Part shown: one piece after another, positions 12,158-24,735 of the stretch
Numbering within the stretch: the first letter of the stretch is position 1
Layout of the letters: each line of letters starts with the position of its first letter
Assembly (NCBI GenBank): GCA_951213105.1
Contig: OX578145.1
Span: 114,228,239 to 114,292,238 of the forward strand
DNA: 64,000 nt
Direction of reading: 5' to 3'
DNA from: Amaurobius ferox
Taxonomy: Eukaryota > Arthropoda > Arachnida > Araneae > Amaurobiidae
The notes under the pieces: model-generated
The model's input: only the letters and a program-made list of their open reading frames with translations
What the model was told of the DNA's origin: nothing
Databases searched by the model: none
Translations under genes and position numbers: made by a program

Positions 12158-12441
12158 GGGCGCGGTAGCCCCTTGGTTAGCGCGCTGGAGTTGCACTCGG
12201 TAGGCCCGGGTTCGATTCCAGCCACTGCCAAAACTGCCGCCGTGTTCATGCGGAGTACGATCACGTTAAACATGTGGGTCCGAAAGTCCTTCCGAGAGGT
12301 TGGTGGTAGGGGAAGGAGGGTACGGTCCCTGTGGATGCTTCCACCACTGGGTTCCGGTCTAAATTGGGTGGCACTTCCCGACCGTCCAAACAGTTACCTT
12401 ACACCTTTCTGGTAGGTTGGACGGTCTGAGTTTCAACAACA
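12158..12441 (+). mobile_element. tRNA-derived SINE, full length with target-site duplication
   Basis: The head has RNA polymerase III boxes: an A box around TGGTTAGCGCGCTGG and a B box GGTTCGATTCC. A conserved body follows (GCCGCCGTGTTCATGCGGAG, CCGAGAGGTTGGTGGTAGGG, CACTGGGTTCCGGTCTAAA). The tail is CACCTTTCTGGTAGG, GGACGGTCTGAG and a short CAA run. It is flanked by a perfect 14-bp duplication, acattagaaatatc (12144-12157 and 12442-12455), which shows insertion by target-primed reverse transcription. It lies antisense to LIG1. Confidence 0.93.
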
Positions 12442-13681
12442 ACATTAGAAATATCAGAATAAACAAGATAAAAGTAAATTTTGAGTATTTAGTAATTTTT
12501 TTCTGGTTTTGTCACCAGTGCATGAACAACTTAATATTTTATATTGAAAAGTTAAGGTCTGTAACTTAGTTAGATCATAGTATTTGTGTAATTGCTGAAA
12601 GTGAGCTATTTTAATTTGGGTTTTTTATTTTGATAGATTTAATGATTTTATTCGTAACAGAGCTGATGCATTCTTAATTTCATTTTCTTAATTTAAAATT
12701 CTTTTTACAATTATTAATATTTAAAGTAACAGCAGTTCATTGCACACTTTTTAAAATAAGAGTGTCGCACTCATGGAAAAAGAGCTGAAAATCTCCAATC
12801 TCAAAAATAAATTCACCCATAGAAAGAAGAAAATTCCTTGGGCAAATAACGGAAAGTACTCGGGAGTAAAAGAAATAAAAAGGAAATTTGCAGATCCACA
12901 GAAGAATGTCATGCTTGTTGATAAGTTGAAGACTTTTCTTTCTTCAAAAATACTTTACTATAGTGATTTTTTTACAAATCGTAGGGATTTTTTTTCTCAA
13001 CTTCTCTACATAATGAATCTTGGTCAAAATCGTCTAAAATTTGGAAGATTTTCATATTTTTTGGGAAATCGAGAGAAAGTGTGAAAATTCGAGGGAGTTA
13101 GCAGCAATGCATTTATTTTTTGCTTTCTATTATCAATGATAATTAGAATAAAATAATTCAGAGAATCCTCACTTATATATGTGAGTTTTAAAATTTCAAC
13201 TTGCTTTCTCATTGCTATACCTCAAGACTTGGATTTGTTTACATCATCATGTTCAGTGATTTTTGAAGTGAACCACTTTTTTTCATGGGCATTTGATTTA
13301 CATAAAAATCAAAGATTTCTGAGTTCAAGTATCAGAATAATTGTTTACTCAGAGAATATATGTATTTAAATGTAATAAAATTATAAAATTTAGTTGTAGT
13401 TTTTTTAACTGTGAAAACATACTAATATATTTTTAATATTATACATCCTTTAAAGTCTATGTTACTTTGAAGCAAAAAAAATTAGAATAAACCAGTAAAA
13501 AATCAGAAAATATGTCAAATGTATATGCATTGTACCTGCCCGACTATGTATATTACAGTACTTGCTTGGAGCTGAAATCAACCTACTATTTTTGGTTTTC
13601 ATAAAAGTGAAAGAAAAATGTTGTATACTGATAAAAATCTTCATTAAAATAGATCATATACGAAATTTCATTTTATTAGGG

Positions 13682-14458
13682 TGTGGCATTCGACACGTAT
13701 TCGATTCTTGGCCATCTGCCAAGTGTGATGTACAGCATGTCAGATACGCATTCTTGTTCTGGCTCTAAAAGAACATCAGTTTTTCGCTGTCACTTGCGTT
13801 GGTAAGTTGAAGTGTTGAAAGTAGAATGTGTTTTGTAATAAAGAAGTAGATGATGATTTGGCAGTCTCATGATTACTAATGCGAAACACTACAGTGGTGA
13901 CCATGATCGAAAAGAATATTAAAACTATAATAATTGAACTTAAAGATAAAAAGAAAACTGTATCTTTAGATCGAGTGAAGCCTGTCTTCCTCCTGTGTGA
14001 AGAGGCAGAAAAATATAAACCTCTTATTACTTTTAATACATCAAATGAAAATTCGAAATCTGCCATCACAACCAGGAGTGGTAGGACGATAAAGTTTCCT
14101 AAAAGACTAGTACAGTACATGTAAGATTGATGTATTCTAAACTAATTTAATTTGTATATTTCAAACATATATAGTTGTATATATTTTGTGTTACATTATA
14201 TTTGATATCGTTTCTCAGTACCCATCGTTCACTAGGGGGATACTCATGTGGCATTCGATGGGTATTCAATTCTTGGCCATCTGCCAAGCGTGACGTACAG
14301 TGTGTCAGATACGCATTCTTGTTCTACCTCTAAAAGAACATCCGTTCTTCGCTGTCGCTTGCACTGGTAAGTTGAAGTGTTGTAAGTAGAATGTGTTTTG
14401 TAATAAAGAAGTAGATGACGATTTGGCAGCCTCGTGATTACTGATGCGAAACACTATA
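13682..14458 (+). mobile_element. Internally deleted Gypsy-type LTR retrotransposon
   Basis: Two 212-bp direct repeats, 13682-13893 and 14247-14458, both start TGTGGCATTCGA and end AACACTA(C/T)A; they act as 5' and 3' LTRs. After the left LTR comes GTGGTGACCATG, similar to the GTGGTGACCCC start of many Gypsy primer-binding regions. Before the right LTR is a polypurine tract, AGGGGGA. Only about 353 bp of internal sequence remain, encoding the end of integrase. The LTRs contain AATAAA. No target-site duplication was seen, consistent with age or recombination. Confidence 0.85.
13894..14124 (+). pseudogene. Gypsy integrase C-terminal remnant
   Basis: The frame reads IIIELKDKKKTVSLDRVKPV, an acidic spacer, then TTRSGRTIKFPKRLVQYM and a stop at 14122-14124. 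The sequence K.VSLDRVKPA...TRSGR.V.FP is the usual end of Gypsy pol polyproteins, just before the 3' LTR. Everything upstream (gag, protease, RT, RNase H, integrase core) is deleted. Confidence 0.85.
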
Positions 14459-15499
14459 AGACAAGGGTAATAAAGTGAGAGGTATAGCAAAAATTTAAAA
14501 ACATTTAGAGTTGTACAAATTCTTGCTCATTACTTTCTCTCCAAAACAATCATACAGACCAATGAACTTGATTTAATCCTCATTATGGAAATAGTTTATA
14601 ACTATGTTTATTGAAAATTTTAGTTAGATAGAATATGAAAGAAAGGGCTTGAGTTAGCAAAGTCAACTTTTAAGATACGTCTATAGTACATTATGATGCA
14701 AAAGAAAATTAATTGCTTTTCCTTAAGCTTAACTTTTAATATGAAGTTCAGATGCTTAATTTTAACAATGAGTTTTATAAAGTGTATCATATTCCAAGAA
14801 ATTAAAAAATAAACAAATAAATAAGATTTATTTTTTCTGGTCACTTTGTCTGAAGAAATATGGTAAAATTGAAGGAAATTGATAAGAAACCTGGACAAAT
14901 TTGCTTTGATATGATCTAGAATTTTCGAACTTTTTATAATTAATTTGTAAACTGTTTTGATTCAAATTTATATTTTAAGGTCCTTTTCACCAAAACTAAT
15001 TGAAAGAAAAAAATTATGAAACCTCTTTAAAGTATCTGAGATGTGGAAAAAAAGATACAAAGTACTAGCTATAAAAAAATACTGAAGTGTCCATTTCGAA
15101 GATAAAATTTCATATGATTTTGAAGAGAAATTGATGCATGAGAGGTGGGGGCTAACGTTCTTTTAGCCTCAACCGTTTCAGTTGCTATGTAAAATATCAG
15201 TATATATTTTAAAATGCTGCGACTTCTAGGGGTGATTAACACCCACAAGCTCTATAAGCAATAAAATAAATGGATATTTAATTGTTTTTAGAAGAAATGT
15301 AAAATTGTACTTTAAAAGTCCGAGTAGGTTTTAGTCTGCCCTGTGAGAACCCAGAGCTTCTTTTCCTACATTCCTATATCTAAACATTGACACCTTTTTG
15401 TCAAAGTATAGACTATTTTCCTGTATTGCATATTTAATTTCAATATTCTATCAGACATAAAACTTCTTACTAAAATATATGGAATTTTATCTATATCTT

Positions 15500-16160
15500 A
15501 AATAATAAAAGGCAATGTCTGTGTGTGTGTCTGTCTGTGTGTCTGTCTTATACACTATACGTTCAGCGACCGCGCGTCGGAGAGCTACGAAATTTGGCAA
15601 TCGGAGACCCGGGGTGGTGGGAAGGGGACACGTGAAAACCGATTTTTAAAATTTTAATTATTTTTTTTGTTATTTAATGTTTTATGCGATTTCGACCGTT
15701 TTTTGACTTTTTGCCCTATTTCCTCCACGATCCGGACGTCGTAGAAAAAAACAAATCACACCATCGGAAAGAGCAGACAATTGCGAGTAAAAATATATCA
15801 ATTTCAAATTTCAATTTCGATTTCTAATATTTTTTAAAGATTTTAAAACAAAAGTTACTTTCTGTTCAAAAAAACCAACTTTCGTTTTTAAATCCTTCCA
15901 TCGTAAAGACTACTCATAATTTCGACTAATAATTTACATTTTTAGAAAGGTCAAACATCTGGCATTCTTACAAGTCCAATCTGGTCAGGAAATATTCCGT
16001 ATTGCCCACAGGATCGAGATTTTAAAAGTTTCCGAATTTCAATTTCTCGGCGTTCCGCTCGGCGTGCCGCTTCTTAACCGGCGTTTCTCCCCCGCAGAAG
16101 GAGGGAAGGTGGTGGGTGGGGACGTCAAGGTGGAGGTGACGTCACGGTTCTGAATGCAGC
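15500..16160. repeat. Possible Helitron-like or related element end
   Basis: AATAATAAAAGGCAATGTCT followed by a TGTG/TCTG run, then an unusually GC-rich stretch (GACCGCGCGTCGGAGAGCTA, later CGTTCCGCTCGGCGTGCC), stands out from the surrounding AT-rich intron. This style of start followed by a GTCTGT microsatellite is common at the ends of arthropod Helitron-like repeats. I cannot see the other end or a protein. Confidence 0.3.
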
Positions 16161-16350
16161 TCCTTTACTCCATATAAATTATGATATTTATATTTTAAAT
16201 GATGGAACGATATGGATTTTTTAAATGTATATTTTAACTTTTGGATATTTTAAATGGATATTTTAATTTTATGGATATTTTAAATGATGGAACAATGAAA
16301 CAATGGAATGAGGATGATGGAATTAAGCATATGGTCATTTTAAATTGCAA

Positions 16351-17745
16351 ATTAGCGTGCGGGAAATTAGCGGTAGGCCCGGGTTCGATTCCCGCCACTG
16401 CCAAAACTGCCGCCGTGTTTACGTGGAATACGATCACGTTAAATATGTGGGTCCGTAAGTTCTTCCGAGAGGTTGGTGGTAGGGGAAGGAGGATACGGCC
16501 CCTGTGGATGCCTCCCCCACTGGGTTCCTGTCTAAATTGGGTGAATATATAGAAAGTTATGGAGATTGTCTCGGAGGGTGCGGCAGCCCAGTGGTTAGCG
16601 CGTGGGAATTGCACTCAGTAGGCCCGGGTTCGATTCCCGCCACTGCCAAAACTTACGCCACGTTCACGCAGAGTACGATCACGTTAAACATGTGGATTCG
16701 TGAGTCCTTCCGAGCGGTTGGTGGTAGGGGAAGGAGGGTACGGTCTAAATTGGGTGAATAAAAAGAAAGTTATGGAGATTGTCGCGGAGGGCGAAGTAGC
16801 CCAGTGGTTAGCGCGCGGGAATTGCATGCGGTAGGCCCGGGTTCGATTTCCAAAATTGCCGCCGTGTTCACGCGGAGTACGATCACGCGGAATAAACATG
16901 TAGGTCTGTAAGTCCTTTCGAGAGGTTGGTGGTTGGGGAAGGAGGGTACGGTCCCCGTGGGTGCCCCTCCCACTGGGTTCCGGTCTAAATTCGGTAAATA
17001 AAAAGAAAGTTATGGAAAATGTCGCGGAGGGCGAAGTATCCCAGTCGAAGTATCCCAGCGCGGGATTTGCACTAGCGCGCGGGAATTTCTCTCGGTAGGC
17101 CCGGGTTCGATTCCCGCCACTGCCAAAACTGCAGCCGCGTTCACGCGGAGTACGATCACGTTAAACATGTGGGATCGTAAGTCCTTCAGAGAGGTTGGTG
17201 GTAGGGGAAGGAGCGTACGGTCTCTGTGGATGCCTCCCCCACTGAGTTCCTGTCTGAATTGGGTGGCATTTCCTGGCCATCCAAACAGTTACCTTACACC
17301 TTTCTGGTATGGATATTTTAAATGGATATTTTAATTTATAGATATTTTAAATGGATATTTTAATTTTATGGATATTTTAAATAATGGAACGATGGAACGA
17401 GGATGATGGAATTAAGCGCTTATCATATGGTCATTATAAAATTTAAATTAGCGCGCGAGAATTGCACTCGGTAGGCCCGGGTTCGATTTCCGCCACTGAC
17501 ACGGAGTACGATAATGTTAAACATATGGGTCCGTAAGTATTTCCGAGAGGTTGGTGGTAGGGGAAGGAGGGTACGTTACCTGTGGATGCCTCCCCCACTG
17601 GGTTCCGGTCTAAATTGGGTGCCACATCCTGGCCGTCCAACCAGTTACCTCACACCTTTCTGGTAGCGTCCATCCTGTTGCTCCAAGTCCTCTGGATGAG
17701 CCGGACGGCCTGGGGCTTTCACACCTTTCTGGTAGGTCGCGCCAA
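16351..17745 (+). mobile_element. Tandem cluster of five tRNA-derived SINE units
   Basis: Five head-to-tail units of the same family as 12158-12441 lie at about 16351-16543, 16575-16757, 16787-16996, 17027-17308 and 17447-17668, followed by an extra tail module to about 17745. Units 2-4 are joined by a short linker (aaagttatgga.attgtcgcggagggcg) and lose most of the 3' tail, so the array looks amplified as monomers and not built by independent insertions. A box and B box (GGTTCGATTCC) are retained in most units. Similar GATATTTTAAATGGATATTT sequence flanks the array at about 16238-16350 and 17311-17446. Confidence 0.8.
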
Positions 17746-17862
17746 CGAGTTTGCCACGGTTGGAATTTGCCATGATCAGCATTTTCAAGGGTTGCGAACA
17801 GGCTGGTCGCCAAAGGCGGCTAGTAATTAATGAAAATAACAAGCTAAAAAAATAAATTTTAC

Positions 17863-17983
17863 CTGTTTTTCTTTTGGGTATGAATTCCACTGAACTATTT
17901 TCAGTAGCAGTAGATGCTTTGTTGAAGGTGTTGTCATTTTTGTTTTCCACAGTATTTTGTTCATCTATGACATCTATTTCCAT
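17863..17983 (-). CDS. LIG1: LIG1 exon 8
   Basis: A 121-nt exon with acceptor ttatttttccag and donor GTAAAA, phase 0 in and phase 1 out, encoding residues 219-259. It begins MEIDVIDEQN, an internal methionine and not a start, and ends VEFIPKRKT, which with exon 9 forms IPKRKTARKT. That junction motif is one of the best matches to vertebrate DNA ligase 1 (GIPKRRTARKQ). Confidence 0.75.
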
Positions 17984-20900
17984 CTGGAAAAATAAATAGA
18001 AAAAAAATTAAAATGTTAAAGAAAGGTAGAAAAATAATGTTTCCCCAAACATTACTACATTTGATAGATTCATAATTTTCTCAGAGAGCTTTAAAAGAAC
18101 ACAGTTGTTCAGAAAAGGTAAGGAAATAATTTAGAAGCAACTTGTGTTTATTTGGTGGGGTATGTTTCATGAGTTGGATTGTTAGCTATGTATGGCTGTT
18201 TTGTGCACACAAGGACTAAATGTATAGTAAAGAGAAAAGAAAATAACATACTTTTTATCCAAATAATACATTTTAAAACAGAATTTTCCAGCTGCTGTCT
18301 GCTTCAATTTTTCTGCATTAACCTACGGATAAATGCTAGAGTATTAACTTTTCACTTTCTAAATTAATTTCATCCCATCTTTCACGAAACATAGATGCTA
18401 TAATAGGACAGTTTGTACTATTTAAAAGCTCATAACTTAAAGTAATTAAAAATATTTTAGTGTAGAGGAAGTCATATGAGAGAAAGTTGTAATTTGGGAA
18501 TCACTATAACCATTAATAGGCCAGCATCATCTAACATCAGCTTAGCACAGTACATCTAAAGGTGCCCTGTAGTCTTCTAACAGAACAGCCGCACGGTTTG
18601 ATGAATGATGTCAAGGCAAAAGCACAAAATTTATTTTCACAGGTCAAGAGTTTCTGCCAAGAAACTTTTCTACTTATTTTTCTCTATGGAGCATATGCGA
18701 TGGTCCAAATTCAACATAAATTTTTAAATAACACTTTTTTTTTAATAAACTGCTTAAATTCCCTGAAATTGCATTTGTAGATTAACATATCTTACACAAA
18801 CATGTTACTTCCACATTACCACTGATTTTCTCAGACCTAAATATTGCAATATTCTTGGAATATTTCTAGTTTTATTTCTTAATGTGGTGCCTTGTGCAAA
18901 CAAAGACAAAAGGTTACACAAAGGAGTAAAAGGTTACATAATAATAAAAGAGTAGTGCCATTACCCAAATTATTATTATTACTATTATACTTGATTTTCA
19001 GTTCGATAAAAAATACTATATATTACCACTTTCTCCTTCATATTTTAGAAAGTAATATACACATTTTACATATCCATTAAAAATATTTCTACATATTTTA
19101 TCAAACTTAAAAGGTGAAAAAAAAAATATTAAACATCTATTCTTGTTAGAAAAAAAATATTGGGAATTTCTGTTTTCAAAAATTTAATCATTTAAAGTCT
19201 TAGCACGTCTTATTAATAAAGTCTGATTAATATGAAAAATTTTAACCATACATTAGGTAAGAAATGTGCGCTTTAAACAAACAGTTATGCTCAACAACTT
19301 TGACACCATACACAAGATAGATAGAATAGCCTAAAGTAACTCTAGAAATATATTTAGATCAAAATAGAACACCCGAGCCATGGAATCAAGGGATTAAATG
19401 ATTAGGTATTTATTTTTTTTACATCCCCCTCCCCTCACAGCATGTTTCTTTCTGTACATCTTAAATGTAATCCAATTTATTGGACATAGCTGAAATCATT
19501 TAACCTGCTATAACTTTATTTACACATATTTTGATGCTTTGTTTGGTACCAAGTTCATCACTCACATATAGACCTTCATTGAAAATGCAGTCAACATGAA
19601 TTTTCTACCCATTTGATTTATAAAATAAAAAGAGTGGAAGGGTGAAGTTTTAAAAAAATTCTATATTTTTAATTTAATTTCCTATAATTTCAAATTGTTT
19701 TAATTTGGCAAAGGTTCATATATATTTTATAATATTCATTAAAATTAATTTCTAGTTTCAAATGCCCTCTAGAATTTTTCAAAATATTGGTTTATATAAA
19801 ATGACAAGAATTAATGAGCATATGTTAAGAAAATATTTCAACATTTTTATAAAATATTGCAATACCCAATAACACTTCATGCACATACTGAAATCGTTAA
19901 GGGAGACAAAGAAGTGCAATTTTTTTCTATGAACATGAATAAAATCAAATCTTTCTTAAGAAAAATAATTAAATTTCACAACTGTTCTGGAACCTGTTTA
20001 AATTTCAATATTCAGTTCTACTCACATCTCAAAAAATTAATGTATTTTCCAATACAAGTAATCTTTGACTTACGAACAGTTCTGTTTCGATAGCTTGGGT
20101 ATGAGACAAATTCATTTGTAAGTCAAAAACATGCAAAAAAGAGGAAAAACATTTATGTATGTACATATATAATGTGCATATAAAACTCTTTATATGAACA
20201 AGAAAATATTAAGTTTATTTTGAAAGAAGAGCTATAATAAATATTATATATATGTAGATATAAAATAGATTTAGTAAATATTTTCAAATGCATGCTCTAA
20301 TCAGAATCAGAGATGTTCAATGCTGCAGTCTAAGTTTTTTGTGCACTTATTAAAAACATATCTAATTTTGTCTGAATTGTGTTCTTATTTTCATTATAAT
20401 ATTTTTGTAACAATTAAGAGTTAATTTTTTAGCAATTATAATAATAATACGAATATAATTTCTTTGTAACAGACAGCCTACACAGTTTTGAAAAAGTGGA
20501 GAGTAAATGAACATTGGGCTGCTCCGATTCTCTAAACTATCTCATGTTAATATCTTACGTTATGATTTCACAAGCTCTCACTAGATGGACCTTAAAGGCA
20601 GTTTTTCTAGGGGACCTGGGTTCTTCTATAATTTCTGTCTTGGGGTTCTTGAGGAATGAACATTGGTGCTGCAAACAGCAGTCTATAAGCATACCTGTAC
20701 ATATTGTGTTTATATATGATTTGTGCATGTTCAGGTATGTTGCCTACCTACTTGCTCTTTGTATCAATTTTCGGAGCAGGCAAAACTCTCTTTTGGAGCA
20801 GGCACAAAACTCACTTTTGGAGCAGCATGAAATGCTTTGGAGTACAAACTTTAGGAGCAATAAATTTAAAATATGTCTATACTCATGCCTAATATCCATG

Positions 20901-22020
20901 AAAAAGTGTTTTTAAAAATTTTTAACTGGTCTGCATACATTCAAGTACATTAGCAAAATATGAGTCAAGAAAATGACAATGTTGACTGTATAATACTGAA
21001 CATTTACAAGAACATTGAATGTGTTTGTCCAACCTACTAATCATTTTTCAGATTTACCCTGTTGTCTTCAGCAAAATTCCAAGATAGTGCATACTGCTAT
21101 TTTAACAAAAAATTTGCGAAAAATTAATTTTTGAATTAATTGATATTTATAAGCACATGAAGGTAGAAAACAATAAAAAAGTCCTTTAAATGTTTTATAT
21201 CATTTTGAAGGCATACATATACAGCTTCAACTTTTAAATGAAATTTTTCTATCTTGCAAATTAGTTTTGAGTTCAGCTGTTAAAATAGTTTTGAAACTTG
21301 ACACTGTGCATTTTCTGATTATGCAATTTTACAAAAATGAAAATTTATGTTGTACCAAATACGATTAAAAACTGCCTCAAAAATAATATTTTTAATAAAA
21401 ATATTTTTAATTATAATGTCTAACTTTTCTTTTCAAAATGTACATTTTAGATAAATATAAGTTCAAAAGAAGTTTTTCCCAAGTTAAAAAAGTGAGTACA
21501 AGTGTAATTTGCTACAATGATTAGTCTTTCAGTTTCTGGAAAAGTATAAAATAGAATATATTTTTAGTAAATTTATAAATTAGTTGAAACTTACTTTGAA
21601 TCACTGATACACACTTTTATACCTGCTACCCTTAGAAGGGGTAAAAAAATTGGTTTTAATGAGATTTCATAAGGTGGGAAAAGTTGAAAAGATAGAAAAT
21701 TTTCTTTATGACTGTGTTGGGGGGAAAAACTGTATTATGAAATACTAAAACAATGCTAAATCATTCTAAGTTCTCAAAGTTCTTACTGAAAGTTTTACTG
21801 AAATTTGTCTGAAATATGTCAGAAATACTTCTAAAATACCTGAAATTTGTAAAGTTCATCTAACCTGAAAACATTCTAGAAATAAACTGAATTCTTAAAT
21901 AAACAGAAAGTGGACCAATTGACCAGTTTCCCTACGTGTACAAATGTACTCTATATGTAATTAAATGGAACTTTCCTAAAAATATAAAAATGCATTAAAA
22001 TAAAAGAGAGAGCACAGAAT

Positions 22021-23727
22021 TTAGGTTTTCAAAAATCTAACGTTTATTAAAATTTAAACTTCATTTTTAAAGAATTTTCAAAACATTTTACATCTCATTA
22101 ACTAAACAAATCAAATAAACAACTTAAATAAATAAATAAAAGGAATGGCCGGTCGTATAGTGGTAGAAAAAACGTTAGAATATTAAATTTTAAAGTTAAC
22201 AATAATAAAATTATACAATTATTTGTCTAAACTTGAATTTGGGATAAAAGAACATAAGTTAGCCAAAAGGGAATTTCAACAAAATTTAAAGGCAACCACA
22301 GGTTCAGGTGACCTAAAGTATATAGGTCAAAAGGGGTCTTATTTAATGCTAACTCAATAAAACTTTAAAATAGTCCAAAACGACAGAAGCAATTAAAAAT
22401 TAGCATTTAAAAGATATCACCAAGGGTCCAAGAAGATGGGCAGAGATCGGCGGGAGGCAGAATCACCAAACGTGCTGCAGACCCAGGGAAAACCAGAAGA
22501 GGAAAATCCATGGCACAGGATCTTATTTCTGTCCAGTAGAAATCTGGAAAAACGATCGCTCCACGAATTCCGACTCCAAGGGAGATTCTCCAAATCAGCC
22601 GGACGTTCAGCAATAAACATCATTTCTCCAAGTTGCAGCACCGAACTTCTGACATCAGAATGAAAACCAAAAACATATGTCCGTCTATTGGGCATGGAAA
22701 TATTGATTCCATTCCTCATGTAAAGAGCTGCACAACTCGGGTAAATAAACAAATTGCAACTTCCACGGCGAACATCGCATAAATCGCGGAACATCTTGGA
22801 TCAACATTTAGCAGACAGGAAACTAATTAGCAAGACTGAAGAGGCAGGAGTTCAAAACATCCAGTCCTTATAGACACAACTCTCTGCCATCAGACGTAAC
22901 ACTGTCAGAAGCTCTTGAATGTATAGATTAAGACTCGCCTCCATGGCGGGAATAATAAATAAACAGAGCACAATTAATGGGCCGGGAATAATAAAAAAAA
23001 ACTTTCGTTCCTAAGAACGCTTGTCGAATTCGAACTTCGGCTCGCGCCGAAGCGCTAAAAACACTTAATAGATCACATCTTCAGTTCCAATCAAAAATAA
23101 TAAGAGAAGAGCAAAGAGAGCGGAAAAACGCGCGATTTTACTTATATACTGCGAAACATCGTTGCCACAGATTGTAAACAAAATTATCGATGAACGATAA
23201 AATAATTAATGACAGACGATTTTAATATTACGGTCAACCAATTAAAAACTCGAAATTTTAAAGAAGAGAAATGGAACTTTAAAGCAGACGAAAATTAAAA
23301 GGAAATGAAGTGAAATGATTTGGAAATATACGAATTCGGCAGTAATTTAAATATGGACGATTCTGAAATATTTAAAAAGCTGAAAATAGAATAAAACTGA
23401 AAAATTGCAATGAATTAACGAATTTTTAACCGAGAGCAATAAATTTGGAATCAAATTAAAGGGAATAAAAAGGGCAATAAATGGAATCACAAATTAGCCA
23501 ATTTAAATAAATTTAAATTGCTAAATCCTAAAAAGAACGAACTTTCGCCGTTTTTAACACAAAACCTATGGAATAGAACCTATTTGGAACAGAAGAATAT
23601 CAAAAACCTAAATAATTGGAAAATGGATAACTAGAAGAGAAAGACTATGTAAATAAGACCCCTGAACACGTTTAGACAAAAAACAAAACTCCTAAAATAA
23701 TTAAATATCCAAAAGTACAACCCAACA
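22021..23727. repeat. Unclassified 1.7-kb dispersed repeat, copy 2
   Basis: Collinear with 618-2352, beginning TTAGGTTTTCAAAAATCTAA and ending CCCAACA. The region from about 23130 to 23700 is nearly identical to copy 1, whereas 22340-22990 differs greatly. An open frame of 125 residues on the minus strand (22417-22794) has no counterpart in copy 1, and I do not recognise it. Confidence 0.7.
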
Positions 23728-24032
23728 ACTGTGATTATCAAAGCACAATTTACTTTTCTGTGCAAGAATAAATAAATGTGTAAGATATATTAATTGCTTA
23801 TTAATTTATCACTACTATTTTATTTGGTATTTATAGAATTATTCAATAAAAAATATACTTTAAAATAAACTAACATAATAAAACAAATGTATCACTTCAA
23901 AATCTGAAATTTTGTAAATCTGAGAAAAATGCCTTTAGATTTACAGCACAGCAAGGGAATGTCTTATAGTTAAAGAGTTAACTTTTATACCATTTGATAA
24001 ATTGCACAAAATACTTCTTAATGCCCCAGAAT

Positions 24033-24735
24033 AAAAACTGAATTGTGCAATCGCATTATTTACGTGAAAATAATTAAAAAATTAACCTTTAGAATTAACC
24101 AAAATATGAAAATAAGTTAGTTTAGTCAAGCTCATGTGCAATAAGAGGATGGACATAGATGGAAAAAGATAAATGCGTACTCTTGGCAACGCCCGAGAAT
24201 AAAAACTGAATTGCACAATCATAACTTTCATACGAAAATAATTAAAAAATTAACCTTTAGAATTAATCAAAATGCGAAAAGAAGTTAGTTTAGGCAAGCT
24301 GATACGCAAGAATATGAGAATGGATATGGATGGAAAAATATAAATGCGTACTCGGCAACGCCCGAGAATAAAAACTGAATTGCACAATCGTAACTTTTAT
24401 ACAAATATAATTAAATTAACCTTTAGAATTAACCAAAATGTGAAAATAAGTTAGTTTAGGCAAGCTGATATGCAATAATATGAGGATAGACCTGGATGAA
24501 AAAAGATAATTGTGTAATCTCGGCAACGTATGAGAACAAAAGCTGAATTATGCAATCGTACTATTTATGCAAAAATAATATAAAATTAACCTTTAGAATT
24601 AACCAAAATATGAAATATGCTAGTTCAGACAAGCTAATGTCCACTAATAAGAGGATGGACATGGATAGGAAAAAGATAATTGTGTATTCTCAGCAACGCC
24701 CGAGAATAAAAACTGAATTGCATAATTTAAGAAAA
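24033..24735. repeat. 169-bp satellite array 1 (about 4 monomers)
   Basis: The phrase aaaaactgaattg recurs at 24033, 24201, 24370, about 24538 and 24708, giving a period of 168-170 bp. Each monomer also carries aattaacctttagaattaac, gttagtttag.caagct, gatggaaaaagata and ctc.gcaacgcccgag. The same monomer recurs in the array at 26760-27290. Confidence 0.9.

Larger units (their letters stand above)
10603..17862. other. LIG1 intron 8
   Basis: A 7.3-kb intron containing a full SINE (12158-12441), a deleted Gypsy element (13682-14458), a possible Helitron-like end (about 15500-16160) and a tandem SINE cluster (16351-17745). Nothing was recognised in 10603-12140 or 14460-15480. An open frame at 12773-13084 (103 residues, Lys-rich start) matches no family I know. 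Confidence 0.6.

Noticed and set aside
12158..12441. tRNA gene at the head of the SINE
   Set aside because: Only A and B boxes are conserved; the sequence does not fold as a complete cloverleaf and continues into the SINE body with a target-site duplication.
12773..13084. Lys-rich open frame of 103 residues as a real gene or LIG1 exon
   Set aside because: It is on the opposite strand to LIG1, has no recognisable motif or splice context, and sits in AT-rich intron.
22417..22794. Minus-strand open frame of 125 residues inside the 1.7-kb repeat
   Set aside because: Not conserved in the other copy of the repeat and not recognisable; probably chance.
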